Of a DNA stretch of 32,985 nt, positions 20,015 through 31,450 are shown one piece after another. The notes below the pieces were generated by a model. It did not search any database. It saw only the letters and a program-made list of their open reading frames with translations, and was not told the origin of the DNA. The stretch spans positions 1 to 32,985 of the forward strand of contig MU624668.1 of the NCBI GenBank assembly GCA_025349905.2, given 5' to 3'. A program made the position numbers and the translations under genes. Position 1 is the first letter of the stretch. Each line of letters opens with the position of its first letter. The stretch is from Blastocladiella britannica (Eukaryota; Blastocladiomycota; Blastocladiomycetes; Blastocladiales; Blastocladiaceae).

Positions 20015-23000
20015 ATGAAATCGCGCTTCTCGGCCCTCGACATTGCCGCCGTCGTCGCCGACTTGCAGCGCGCGGTGGGCATGCGCCTGCAGAATGTCTA
20101 CGACTTCAACGCCAAGACGTACCTGCTCAAGTTTGCCCGCACCGAGGAAAAGGAGCTGGTGCTGCTTGAGTCCGGGATCCGCCTGCACTCGACCCACTAC
20201 GAGCGCGAGAAGCCGGCCGCGCCCTCGCAGTTCTCCATGAAGGTATTTCCCTTATTTTCCTGTTTGTAAAATAAATTCTGACTCGAATCGATACATACAG
20301 CTCCGCAAACACCTGCGCCAACGCCGACTCACAGCCGTCCGCCAATTGGGCCGCGACCGCGTCGCCATCTTCGAGTTTGGCGGCTACCCGCTGCCGCACC
20401 TCAACTACAACCTGGTGTGCGAGTTCTACGCGTCGGGCAACGTGGTGCTGACCGACGGCGACTGGAAGATCGTGGCGGTGCTTCGGGTGGTGAAAGTGAA
20501 CGAGGACGACCAGTACCGTGTTGGGTCGCGTCTGGCTTCCGTGACCAATTTCCTGGCCGCCGATATCGAGTCGCAGCAGCTGACGGGCGTGGACGCCATC
20601 GATACGCCCGAGTACCGCGACCGCGTGGCCGGTTGGATTGCCGCGTCCCCAAAAGACCCGGCGCGCAAGCTGCTGTCGGCGCGGTCGTCATCATCGGCGC
20701 CCGCGATCGAGCACGCGCTGCTGACCCTGGGCGTGCCCGCGACCACGCGGTTCCGTGCCGGGTCCACCGAAGACCTGGACACGGCGCTGTCCGTGCTCAA
20801 GGTCGCCGAGTCGGTGATGGCGTCGGTCTCGTCCTCTGCTGCCACCAGTGCGGCTCTTCCGGGATACATTATCGCCAATGCGCAGGGCGACTACATTGAC
20901 CTGCAACCGGTTCTCTTGGCCCAGCACGCAGAGTACACTGCCATGGCCCCTCCCGCAGTCGACGAGACGTCCGGAATAGCGCCCGTCCCGATCCCAGGTC
21001 CCTGGCGCGCGCAGTACCCGACGTTCAACGCGGCCGCCGACGCGTACTTCAGTGCGCTCGAGTCGCAGCGTGCGGTGCAACGCGCACGTGCGGTGGAGGA
21101 CCAAGCGCGGCGTAAACTGGAGGCGATCGAGCGCGAGCAGGACGGCCGCGTGCAGGCGCTGGCGGACGCGCAGGCCGCCGCCGTGCAGCGGGCCGAGGTG
21201 GTCGAGCACCATGCGCGCACCGTCGACGCGGCGATTGCGGTGGTCAATGCGTCGCTGGCCCAGGGTATGGACTGGATCGAGCTGGCGGAGCTGGTGCGCA
21301 ACGAGCAGGCGAAAGGGAACCCGATTGCGCGCGTGATTGCGCGACTCGAGCTCGATAAGAACCAGATGGTGATGCGGCTGCCTGACCCGTGGGCGGATGT
21401 GCCCGAAGTCGAGGAGGTGGCCGAAGTCGAGGAGGTGGAAGACGCGAGCGATGTCGAGTACGGCGACGAGTACGAGAATCCCGCCTCGTTTTTTGACTCG
21501 TCGGACGAAGAGGACGAGGGCGACGAAGAGGCCACCTCAACAACGGCGTCGACCTCACGGAAACAGCGCCGTTCGGCCCCTGCCGCACCCGCAGCCGCAC
21601 CCGCTCCAGCAGGACCTGCCGTGCCGACGATTGACGTGGCGGTAGACCTCGGCATTTCGGCCATGAAGAACGTGGAGCGACTGTACGCGGCCAAGAAACA
21701 GTCGGCGGCCAAGCAGCAAAAGACGCTAGCGGCGGCGTCGATGGCGATCAAGTCGGCATCGCTCAAGATCAAAGCCGACCTGGACGCGGCCACCGCCAAG
21801 CAGTCGGCCAATGCGGCCACGGGCTTACAGCGGCTGCGCAAGCCGCTCTGGTTCGAGAAGTTCCACTGGTTTGTCTCCTCCGAGAACTACCTGGTGGTGG
21901 GTGGGAAAGACGCGCACCAGAACGAGCAGCTGGTGAAACGGTACTTGCGGCCCGGGGACGTGTACATTCACGCCGACCTGCACGGCGCGCCGACCATCAT
22001 CATCAAGAACATGGCCGCCACTGTTCCTGTTACCGCCGATCTGGCGAAAGATCCGTCGGGCGGGTTCCCCGAAATCCCGCCGTCCACGCTGGCCCAGGCA
22101 GGCACCATGGCGCTGTGTCTGTCGCGCGCATGGGACTCCAAGATCGTCACGTCCGCGTACTGGGTCTGGTGGCACCAGGTGAGCAAGTCGGCGCCCACGG
22201 GAGAGTACCTGACCACCGGGTCGTTCATGATCCGCGGACGCAAGAACATGCTGCCGCCGTCGCAGCTGGTGTACGGGTTTGGAATCATGTTCCGCGTCGA
22301 CGAGGAGTCGCGCGAGCGGCACGCGGGCGAGCGCGCGTCGCGGCACGTGGTGGCAGCTTCGTCTGCTTCTGATTCCATTTCGGCGGCAGCTGAACAATTG
22401 GAGGAAGAAGGCACATTTGATGCTGGCGTTGATGGCGACGACGACGACGATGACGAGGCCTCCCAGGCAGCCGCCAAGGACGATGTTGCGGAAGCTCCGG
22501 TGGAACCGTCCGTGTCTCTGGTTGCGCAGCTGCAGCAGATGATGCTGGATGCCGAGGAATCGGACAGCGATGACGACGACGAGGACGACGATGTCCAAGA
22601 CGCCGTTCTTGTTCCTGCTGCTACTGGAGTCCCGACCGAGTCCAAGGACGACGACGAGGAGGACGAGGGCGCGGACGACCAGTCGGCAACCGCCACCCCC
22701 GTGGAAGGAGGAGCCGAGCTCTCGCGCGCCGAGATCCGCGCGCAGCGCCGCGCCAAGCGCGAGGCTGCCGCTGCCGCCGGCAGCGCATCATCAGCCCCAC
22801 CACCGACCCGTCCACCCGGCCGCAGCGGCAAGAAGGCCGCGCCCGAGCCCAAGCACCAGCAGCAGCAGCCGCAGTCGCAAGCGGCGCCGTCGCCGGTACG
22901 TGGCAAGCGCGGAAAAGCCAAGAAGATCAAGGCCAAGTACGCCGACCAGTCGGACGAGGAGCGCGAGACGGCCATGGAGCTGATGCAGTCGCACTTGGGC

Positions 23001-23711
23001 CCGCAACCCAAGGGCAAGAAGGAGAAGAAGAAGGCCGCGCTGAAGGTCCAGGCCGAGGAGGTGGCGCGGTTGCGCGAGGAGCAGCGCGCGGCGGAGTCGG
23101 CGGCTTTGGCGGCGGCAGCCAAGGAAGCTGCGGCAGCGGGCGAGGGCGAGGATGCGGTGCCGCAACCTGCGCGTCGTGGTGGTAAGCGCGGCGGTGGCGG
23201 TCGTGGCAAGGCAGCGGCCGCTGCTGACCACGAAGGCGGCGAAGCCCAAGAACAAGAAGAGGAGGAAGAGGAGGAAGAAGAAACCGCCGGCGCCGCGGCC
23301 ACCGACGCCTCGCTCGACGGCATCGCCCACCTGCTCGACTCGCTGACCGGCATCCCGGTCCCCGAAGACACGCTCATGTACGCGGTGCCCATGTGCGCGC
23401 CATACTCGTCGGTGCTCAACTTCAAGTACAAGGTCAAGCTGACGCCGGGGTCCATGAAGAAGGGGAAAGCCATGAAACTGTGCTTGCAGATCTTCAACAA
23501 GGCGGCACTGGCGATCCCCACCGGCAGCGGGCCGCCGGCCCTGACGCAGCCCCTGGTCAAGGCCGGCGAGCGCGAGGCGTGGCTGATCAAGAACATCCCG
23601 GAACCCGAGTGGACGGCGAGCATGCGCGCGCAGGTCAAGGTGTTTGCGCCGCAGCTGGCCGAGGTGCAGAAGAAGGGTGGCAAGGGCGGCGGCGGTGGCA
23701 AGAAGCGGTAG
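20015..23711 (+). CDS. NEMF: NEMF/Rqc2/Tae2 ribosome quality control factor
   Basis: This protein binds stalled 60S subunits carrying peptidyl-tRNA, recruits the ligase Listerin/Ltn1 and can direct C-terminal tailing of the nascent chain. Exons are 20015-20242 and 20301-23711 (58-base intron, phase 0), giving 1212 residues. NFACT-N opens with MKSRFSALDIAAVVADLQRA and MRLQNVYDFNAKTYLLKFAR, then LRKHLRQRRLTAVRQLGRDR and FYASGNVVLTDGDWKIVAVL. D9, D95 and R96 match the yeast residues D9, D98 and R99 needed for CAT-tailing. Helical coiled-coil follows. NFACT-R begins near 589 with KPLWFEKFHWFVSSENYLVV and DVYIHADLHGAPTIIIKN. Long acidic and Ala/Lys-rich linkers surround it, including a repeated EVEEVAEVEEVED. 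NFACT-C near 1083-1190 has MYAVPMCAPYSSVLNFKYK. It ends GGGKKR, only 33 bases before the next gene. Confidence 0.96.
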
Positions 23712-23730
23712 TTTTCGTTTTCTTTACGCA

Positions 23731-23736
23731 AATAAA
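23731..23736 (+). terminator. AATAAA hexamer at the NEMF/TMEM97 junction
   Basis: A perfect AATAAA lies 20-25 bases after the NEMF stop and 9 bases before the next ATG. If used as a poly(A) signal, cleavage would fall inside the TMEM97 coding sequence. It may instead be just an A-rich leader of the downstream gene. Confidence 0.35.
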
Positions 23737-23744
23737 CCAAAAGT

Positions 23745-24382
23745 ATGTCGTCCCTCCAGCAGCAGCAACGGCGCCGGCCATGGTCCAAGCGACCCGCCTC
23801 CGACCTGGTGTACTTTGTGTACTTTGGGTCGCACATTGTGTTCACGCTGGTCATGGACGCGCCCACCCTGCTCGCGGCATCCGGAATGGTCCCGTCTGCA
23901 TTACTGGCGCCCGTGCGCGAGTACGTTAAACTGACGAGCGATCCGCTGATGGGAGCGGCGCTAGTGGGTGCTGCCGAAGCCACGTGGTTCCGGGCGTTCC
24001 TCGCGTGCGAGCTCGGGCTCCAGCTGCCCGTGTTCTTTGTGGCGGCGCGGCGGCTTTACCACGGTATATACGCGTCCCAGGGTCGACAACGTCTGTTACT
24101 GATGAGATACGGGTGATTTTTTTAGATACCGTGGATGATCGCACCAAGTCCCTGCTCGCAATGTATGGCGCGCACGTGGCCACGGCTATGGTCCCGATCC
24201 TCGCCACCATCGTCACGTCGCGGGCGATTCCGTCGACGACTAAACGGCTGGTGCTGATCGGCGCATACTTGCCGTACTTTGCGTTGCCGGCGCACATGGC
24301 GTGGCGGTATGCGTTAAAGTCGGCGCTTTTTGGTGGGGTTCCCAGCACTTCGGCTATCAAGGATCCGAGACAGATCGAGTAG
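23745..24382 (+). CDS. TMEM97: EXPERA-domain membrane protein, TMEM97/sigma-2 receptor-like
   Basis: This is a four-helix ER-type membrane protein. Family members (TMEM97, EBP, TM6SF2) handle sterols, and TMEM97 is linked to cholesterol trafficking with NPC1. The role here is inferred. Exons are 23745-24063 and 24126-24382 around a 62-base intron (phase 1), giving 191 residues. Helix 1 with SDLVYFVYFGSHIVFTLVMD, then DPLMGAALVGAAEATWFRAF and CELGLQLPVFFVAARRLY, match the LYFLSHIPITLFMD / PAWFKSFLFCELVFQLPFF pattern of human TMEM97. Exon 2 brings AMYGAHVATAMVPILATIV and LIGAYLPYFALPAHMAWRYA, corresponding to the last two helices. The start is the first in-frame ATG. The gene follows NEMF on the same strand with 33 bases between, and converges on the WD-repeat gene with 37 bases between stops. 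Confidence 0.88.
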
Positions 24383-24419
24383 AATGAATGGAATGGGATT
24401 TTATGTATAGTGAGATTTT

Positions 24420-27400
24420 TTACCCGCGCGTCGTCGCCGTGGTGGCCGTGGCCGGAACCAGGACCGCGCCAAACATGATTTCCTGGACTCCGTGGACGAT
24501 CCGCGCGTACTCTGACGGCGACACTGGTGCCGCCTGTTGGCTGCTCCCCTTGCTGCTACTACCAGCCTCAGGCGCCTGCTTCCGAGAAGAATTACTGCCT
24601 GCAGACGGCCGCCGACGCTCAACTCCCGTCGCGGCCGACGGCGGAAGGTACGCGGGCACCTCGTCGCGCAGCCGGTCCATGACGCGGTACCCAGCGCGCG
24701 CCAGCATCGGCTCGATCGACCCGCTGCTGCGGCGCACCGTGTGCAGCCGCGCCAATGCCACGTCAATGAGGACCCCCAGCAAGTCGTAGATCACCATTGC
24801 CAGGCGCGCTGGAGCCGTGTTTGCCGTCTTTTGTGAGAGCTGTGATGATGATGGTGGTGTGACCAGGGCCAGCGCCGGACAATAGCGCGCGATACGGGCG
24901 GCCACTATGATCAAGTTCTCGAGCGACGGATCCAGAGACGCATCGACCGACGACGGCGAACCGTCAACCGAAGGTCCCGGTACGAGCAGCCGCGACACCA
25001 CGTGCTCGGTGGCCCACCGCTCGATCCGTGGCCCCACGACCTTACTCACATGCATCCCCAACCCGACTCCGAAATCAAACGACGCGTACGTGGCCACCAT
25101 TTCGGATGCCGCATAAAGATACTCGTCCCACCGGTCCAATAGGGCGAGCGCGTGCAAGTACGACCGGAGCACTGTGGCGGAAACGCACCGCGACCGCCTC
25201 AACACGTCGACCATCAATGTCGGGATCTGCCTCGGGTCGGCCGACGTGCACACGATCAGCTGCGTGTGCAGTGCCGCTCGCAACATGGGGGCCACCAGCG
25301 ATGCGTTGGTGAACAGCGACGAGTTGGCGGCGGCCGCGCGGCGTTTCACGGACGCTTGGTCGCGGCGCGCGGACTCGGCGGTTGCGGCTAACGACGCCGG
25401 CGCGCCGGCTGCTACCGTCTTCGGCCCAGGTGATGGGTACGAGTCCGTGCTTCCAGAAGCATATGGGCTGCTGGGCGGACCCAACGCGTCGCTCCGGCCT
25501 GGACGCCGGCTCGGAAGCGACGCGCGCCGTACCAGTCCCGCCACCGCGGCTCCGACCGCCTTCATGGCATGTGTCCCCGCAACGGCCACGGGCGATGCCG
25601 TGAGTGCCGGCGACGCCGTCCGTGACGGTGGCAGTGGCGTCAACAATGCCATCGCCCCAGGTTCTGGAGTCGCCGGTGCCCGTCCCTGTACCTGCTGTCG
25701 CATCAGCGACCGTGGCGGTGGAGTCGGCGTCGCGCGCACCGGAGCCGGCACGGGGCTTGGCTGCAAGTGTTCCGCCAACAACTCGGCGTGTTTCTTCCGC
25801 CGGTGCTCCATGACCGGGTCCGGGTCGTACACGGTAGGCATCAGTAGCCAGTGGGTGAGCGGCTGCCATTCGGCCAGGTCGTGTCCGCGGGCGATCGCCC
25901 ACTCGACCAGATGCACGCCGAGTTCGAGTCCCGCCGCGTACTGGTCGCGCATTAACAGGAGCGTGAGCCGTCTCAGGGAGTCGGGCGATATGTGCACTGC
26001 GTCCAAGTCCAGAGCAAGCAACAGCGACGGGACCAAGGAGTACGCGCGCTTGGCGTCGCGCTTGTCGATGCACTCTTTGATGGCGAGCGGAATGGACGAC
26101 GCGGGGATGCGTTCCCATGACGCGTGTACCGCGGCGGCTGTTGCCTCTGGTGCAGTTTCCTCCTGCTGGTCGTTCCTGTTGCTGGTTGTGCTTAGATTTG
26201 TCATCGCCAACGAAGACGACGCGATTGTGGACGAGGAGCTCTCGGACGAAGGTGCCGCCGACGGCGCGCGCGACCGCAGAGCAACACCGTTGGCGTCATC
26301 GTTCGTGACCGCCACCGACCGCGACCGCGTGCGCAGTCGCTCGCGCGCGTCGCCCGGCCGCGCCGTCAGATCAAACAAGCTCGGCGGCGGCGGCGCCAGC
26401 TTTGCCCGCCGTGCTGCCGCTGCCGCTGCCTGAGCGTCCGCCGTCGCTATGGCAAATGCCGCGGCGGCAGCAGGACTCGCCAGCGCGTCCAAGTCGATCG
26501 GCGGAGTGTAGCAGTGCCCAACGTCGGTGGCGGCGGTGCCCCAGCGCACGCGACTGCCGTTCGGGCCCCCGCCGTTCGCGTCATCATTGGTCTGCTGCTG
26601 TGGTTGCAGCTGGTTTTGCTGCTCGGTGAATAGTCGTGAAGTCGAGGCCGCCAGCCCAAACGCCTGTACGGCTCCTTGAGCCGAGACCATGATCCAGTCG
26701 TCGCTGCCGCCACTACGGGCCATCAGTGCCACCACCGAGTCGGCGGCACCCGTCATTGACGATGTCTCAGCCCGGTCGTTCTCGGGTGTCGGCGAAACAC
26801 GCGCCTTACCGTTGCCGCCAGGAGCAACAACGCCCATGATCCCGACCCGCACCGGATCAATCTCGTGCTCGAGGTAGTGCACGTCGACGACGGGCCGGCC
26901 TGCCGCGGACGCGGTGGCCACCATGAGCCCCGGGACCTTCGACCCTGCACTCGCACCGGTAACGCAGACGCCAGCGACCAGCGATGGAGCCGCGGACCCA
27001 GTCGCCCGGGTGACCGCCACGGGCGCATCCAGTCGCCGCGTGTCCCAGACCGCGACACCGGCGTCGGATGCGGTCACCAGCGCCGTCTCCGACGCCCAGT
27101 GCACTGCCCCACCACCGGCGTTAAGGGTGGTTCGGTCCGATGCCATGTACGGCGCCATCGCCGTTGATCGGGGCCGGTGGTTATTGGTGGTGGTCCACGG
27201 CGCCGGGCTCCGGTCGCGCGCAGTCCCCGGGAGCGGGAACGTCAGTGACGCGCTGCGGGGCAGCAATCCTGGCGCGCGCATGTAGCTGTATCGGCGCGAC
27301 GAGATATCATCGTCGCCTGAAATGGGAGTTCGAACGTCCCACAGTTTCACAACTGAAGACGGCGAGGAAGAGAGTAGGGCAAGTGTGGACGCGTCGGGCG

Positions 27401-28787
27401 AAAGAGCGGCGGGAACTTGCACGTTGGCGCGCGTCCATAGGCACCGCTGGGACTCGGTGTCCCATGCGTCGAGTCGGGACGCGGACGGAATATGGAATGC
27501 AACGGTTGGTGACGGGGAGAAAAGGAGGGGGGATGTGAGGCGGAGGGATCCGTACTGTTATTACCCGAAGACATGATGTCAATATATAGAGGGTCTCGTT
27601 TAAGTAAAAGGTGTGTGAGAAGACGGACATGATCCACTGGCAACAGACTTGCGGTTTTTGAAGCGCCGTCCACAGTGACGCGGTACGCCTGGCCCACGCC
27701 CGACGCGATCCAAGCACTGCTGCCAGATGCGGCAGCGGCAGCGATTCCGTACAACGGCGTGCCCAGTGTCAACGATGGGATCTTGGGCTGAATTTGATTG
27801 GTCAAAATAGCGTCTCTTTGTGCTGATCAAAATAAGAAAGCGTACAATAGAAGAAGAAGAGGAGGAACCCGATCCTCGGGATGGCGGGACCTGCACAAAC
27901 TGAAGGTTGTGTTTTAATGAAGACGCGGTCATGGCCACCATCGAGGATCCGTCTGCCTGCACACATGTAGACAAGTCAGTCAATTGACAAAACCCACACA
28001 AAATAAAGAGAGTACCATAGTAGAGCAGCACGCGTTCGTGACCCATGATCCGCACGCCGGCGGCCGGTCCATTGCGGTAGAGCACGAGATTTGCATCGGA
28101 TCGAACCCCTGGTAGAACGTGTAATGGTTTCTATTTACAGTTGCTCGGTGTATGAGTGTGTACACCATTGTGGTTTTGGGAAGTACTTTAATGCAAAAAA
28201 TACCGCTTCATGGACGAGACGCCGGCGGGGCCAAACACGCACCACCGCCACGCGGTCGGGTCCGTGGGTTCTGAATCCGGATCACGCAGCGTCGTTGTCG
28301 TTAACGCAATTGGTTCGTCAATAAATGGCTTCTCGATCTCGTTGCCGGATCGAGGAGACCGCAGCCACGGCGGATCCTGGTGTTCATCAACGGGAACAGC
28401 CGCACGATGACGCGGCTTGTACAGCAACTGCGGGTCCAGTAGATCCGACCGCGCCGAGTCCTGGCGGTACACGGCCAAAGCATGTCGGGGCTTGGGATCA
28501 GCAGTGGCAACCGCTGCACGGGGCATCGGATCCGAGGTGCGACCAGTGGGCTCCGTGAAGGCAGCAGGAACGGGAACTGTGCGCATCAGCGGTAAAGAGG
28601 CCGATCGGTGCGGTGATTTCGGCCGAATGGGTGGTGGAGGTGGGGGTGGTGGGGTGGCACGGCGCCGTAACGTGGATCGGGGCGGGCGTGTAAAGGGCAG
28701 CGATGGACGGCGAGAGGAGACGGCTGAGTGCGAGGAGGCGGTCAGAGCCGCGACTTCGCTTGGCGAGAACGCTGGCGTGTTTTCCAT
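24420..28787 (-). CDS. Large WD-repeat (beta-propeller) plus helical protein, unidentified
   Basis: Proposed exons (minus) are 28787-28221, 28130-28016, 27952-27846, 27787-27629 and 27554-24420, giving about 1360 residues. Residues 1-190 are Pro/Ser/Arg-rich. Propeller-like strands follow: ANLVLYRNGPAAGVRIMGHE, SGSSAWIASGVGQAYRVTV, SRLDAWDTESQRCLW, SSVVKLWDVRTPI, ALVTASDAGVAVWDTRRLD. From about residue 680 on the pattern is helical and solenoid-like (AIKECIDKRDAKRAYSLVP, LRSYLHALALLDRWDEYLYA), broken by Ala/Ser-rich linkers. Propeller plus solenoid is the architecture of coat, tethering and SEA/GATOR-type subunits and of some Pol I factors. I cannot place it in a family. The exon 1 donor is uncertain: in-frame GTCTCG at 28220, GTGTTT at 28238, or GTATTT at 28203, which would force another frame in exon 2. 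The 27628 donor (GTCCGT) is also weak. Confidence 0.65.
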
Positions 28788-29116
28788 TCTTTGCCTTCGT
28801 TTGGGAAAGCACTTGTCGTTTTCGGTTTGGTTTGGGAAGCAAAGGATCGACCAGGACTTGCACAAAAAAAAAAAAGTAGAATATATGGCATGCAGGGACC
28901 GAGTGTCCCTTTTGAGCAAAAATTCGGGATGCCCGTTGTCCTAGACTAGAGTGTCTTGGTCCGTGTCGCTTTGCGTCTGCAGTGCAAGTGGCACTTTTGT
29001 TTGTGCAGGTGTGGTTCTGGTCTGAATTGCTGCACGAGTTCATTGATCGCTCCACTCGAAATCGCGAATCTCACTCAGAGAAAATTACAAAAATTAAATA
29101 AAATAATACAAAGAAA
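28788..29116. promoter_or_regulatory. Divergent promoter region, WD-repeat gene / RBBP4
   Basis: This is a 329-base gap between start codons with no gene seen. It has an A12 tract near 28866-28877 and a TATA-like AATATATG just after it, plus a strongly A-rich leader before the RBBP4 ATG. Nothing else stands out. Confidence 0.4.
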
Positions 29117-30686
<1,570 letters not shown>

Positions 30687-30741
30687 AAAAGTATAAAGAA
30701 AAAACCAACCACGTAAAAAAAATATATTGATATAAATTTTT

Positions 30742-31291
30742 TTAGTGACCAAGACGACGCGACTCGGCAATGACGGTCGAGAGCTCCTCAACCTTCGCCT
30801 TGGCGCGGGTAAGGGTACCGAGCTGATTTTTTTTTTTTGATATAAATCAGTATATCTCATCGTCAAGTACAATGAAAAAAGGGGTAAATTAAACATACAC
30901 GCTTCTTGGCAAGCTTGCGGGCACGCTTGTCCTTGGAGTTCTTGAGCAACTCCATCACGCGCTTCTCGTAGGGCGCAAAGCCGGCAACCTCACGGATGAG
31001 GGAGCGCACGAACGAGGTGCGCTTGGAGATGGTCTATTATATACCATTATGTATCATCAATTAGGGACCAGTCCATTTCTTTTTCCATTCCATAGACGTT
31101 CGTATATCCTCTCTAAAGACCAGAGTAGACAAAACGAGAGAGAGAGAGAGAATAACCCGCGGATACCGCGCTGGAAAATCCTCTCACCCAGGAAAAAAAG
31201 TTACGATAATACATACGCCCTTGCGCGACACAGGCTTGGCCTTGAGCGCAATCTTGGTGGTGGGGTGACCCTTGTTGAGACCGACGTACAT
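30742..31291 (-). CDS. RPL36: 60S ribosomal protein eL36
   Basis: This is a small basic protein of the large ribosomal subunit. Exons (minus) are 31291-31217, 31033-30899 and 30822-30742, with introns of 183 and 76 bases and phase 0 throughout, giving 96 residues, near the usual 100-105. The sequence opens [20 protein letters not shown], then [40 protein letters not shown] and [19 protein letters not shown], closely following eL36 ([31 protein letters not shown]). The start lacks the few residues found before the VGLNKG block in animals, and MYVGLNKG fits the window's best start. The first intron is the longest in the window, with a GA repeat and a possible branch site CTAAT about 30 bases from its acceptor. 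Longer first introns are common in fungal ribosomal protein genes. Confidence 0.96.
31136..31151. repeat. GA dinucleotide repeat in the eL36 first intron
   Basis: A run of about seven GA units on the + strand reads as a CT tract in the transcribed strand. It lies inside the 183-base intron, away from both splice sites. Confidence 0.7.
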
Positions 31292-31450
31292 GGCGATTAA
31301 AATTGGTTTCTTTCAAATAATCCAATTATGGTGGGAAGGAGTGGCCTTTCCAACGCTGCCCCTGTTTGGCCGGTTGTTTTTTCAAAATGTCACGTTTTTA
31401 TCAGCTGATGGGTTGGCATCGGCGATTTCTCTTCCCCCCTCTATAACTCC
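31292..31450. promoter_or_regulatory. Short divergent promoter, eL36 / 474-residue protein
   Basis: These 159 bases separate two start codons. CCAATTAT lies at about 31321-31328 and a CT-rich stretch precedes the right-hand ATG. Both promoters must share this space. Confidence 0.45.

Noticed and set aside
28095..28112. tRNA B-box-like GGTTCGATCC on the minus strand
   Set aside because: The flanks do not form a T-arm stem, and no A-box, acceptor stem or anticodon arm lies at the right distance. It is within a coding exon.
31034..31216. Box C/D snoRNA in the eL36 intron
   Set aside because: A TGATGA lies near the 3' end, where a D box should be, and there is no CTGA D box. An H/ACA fold was not convincing by eye.
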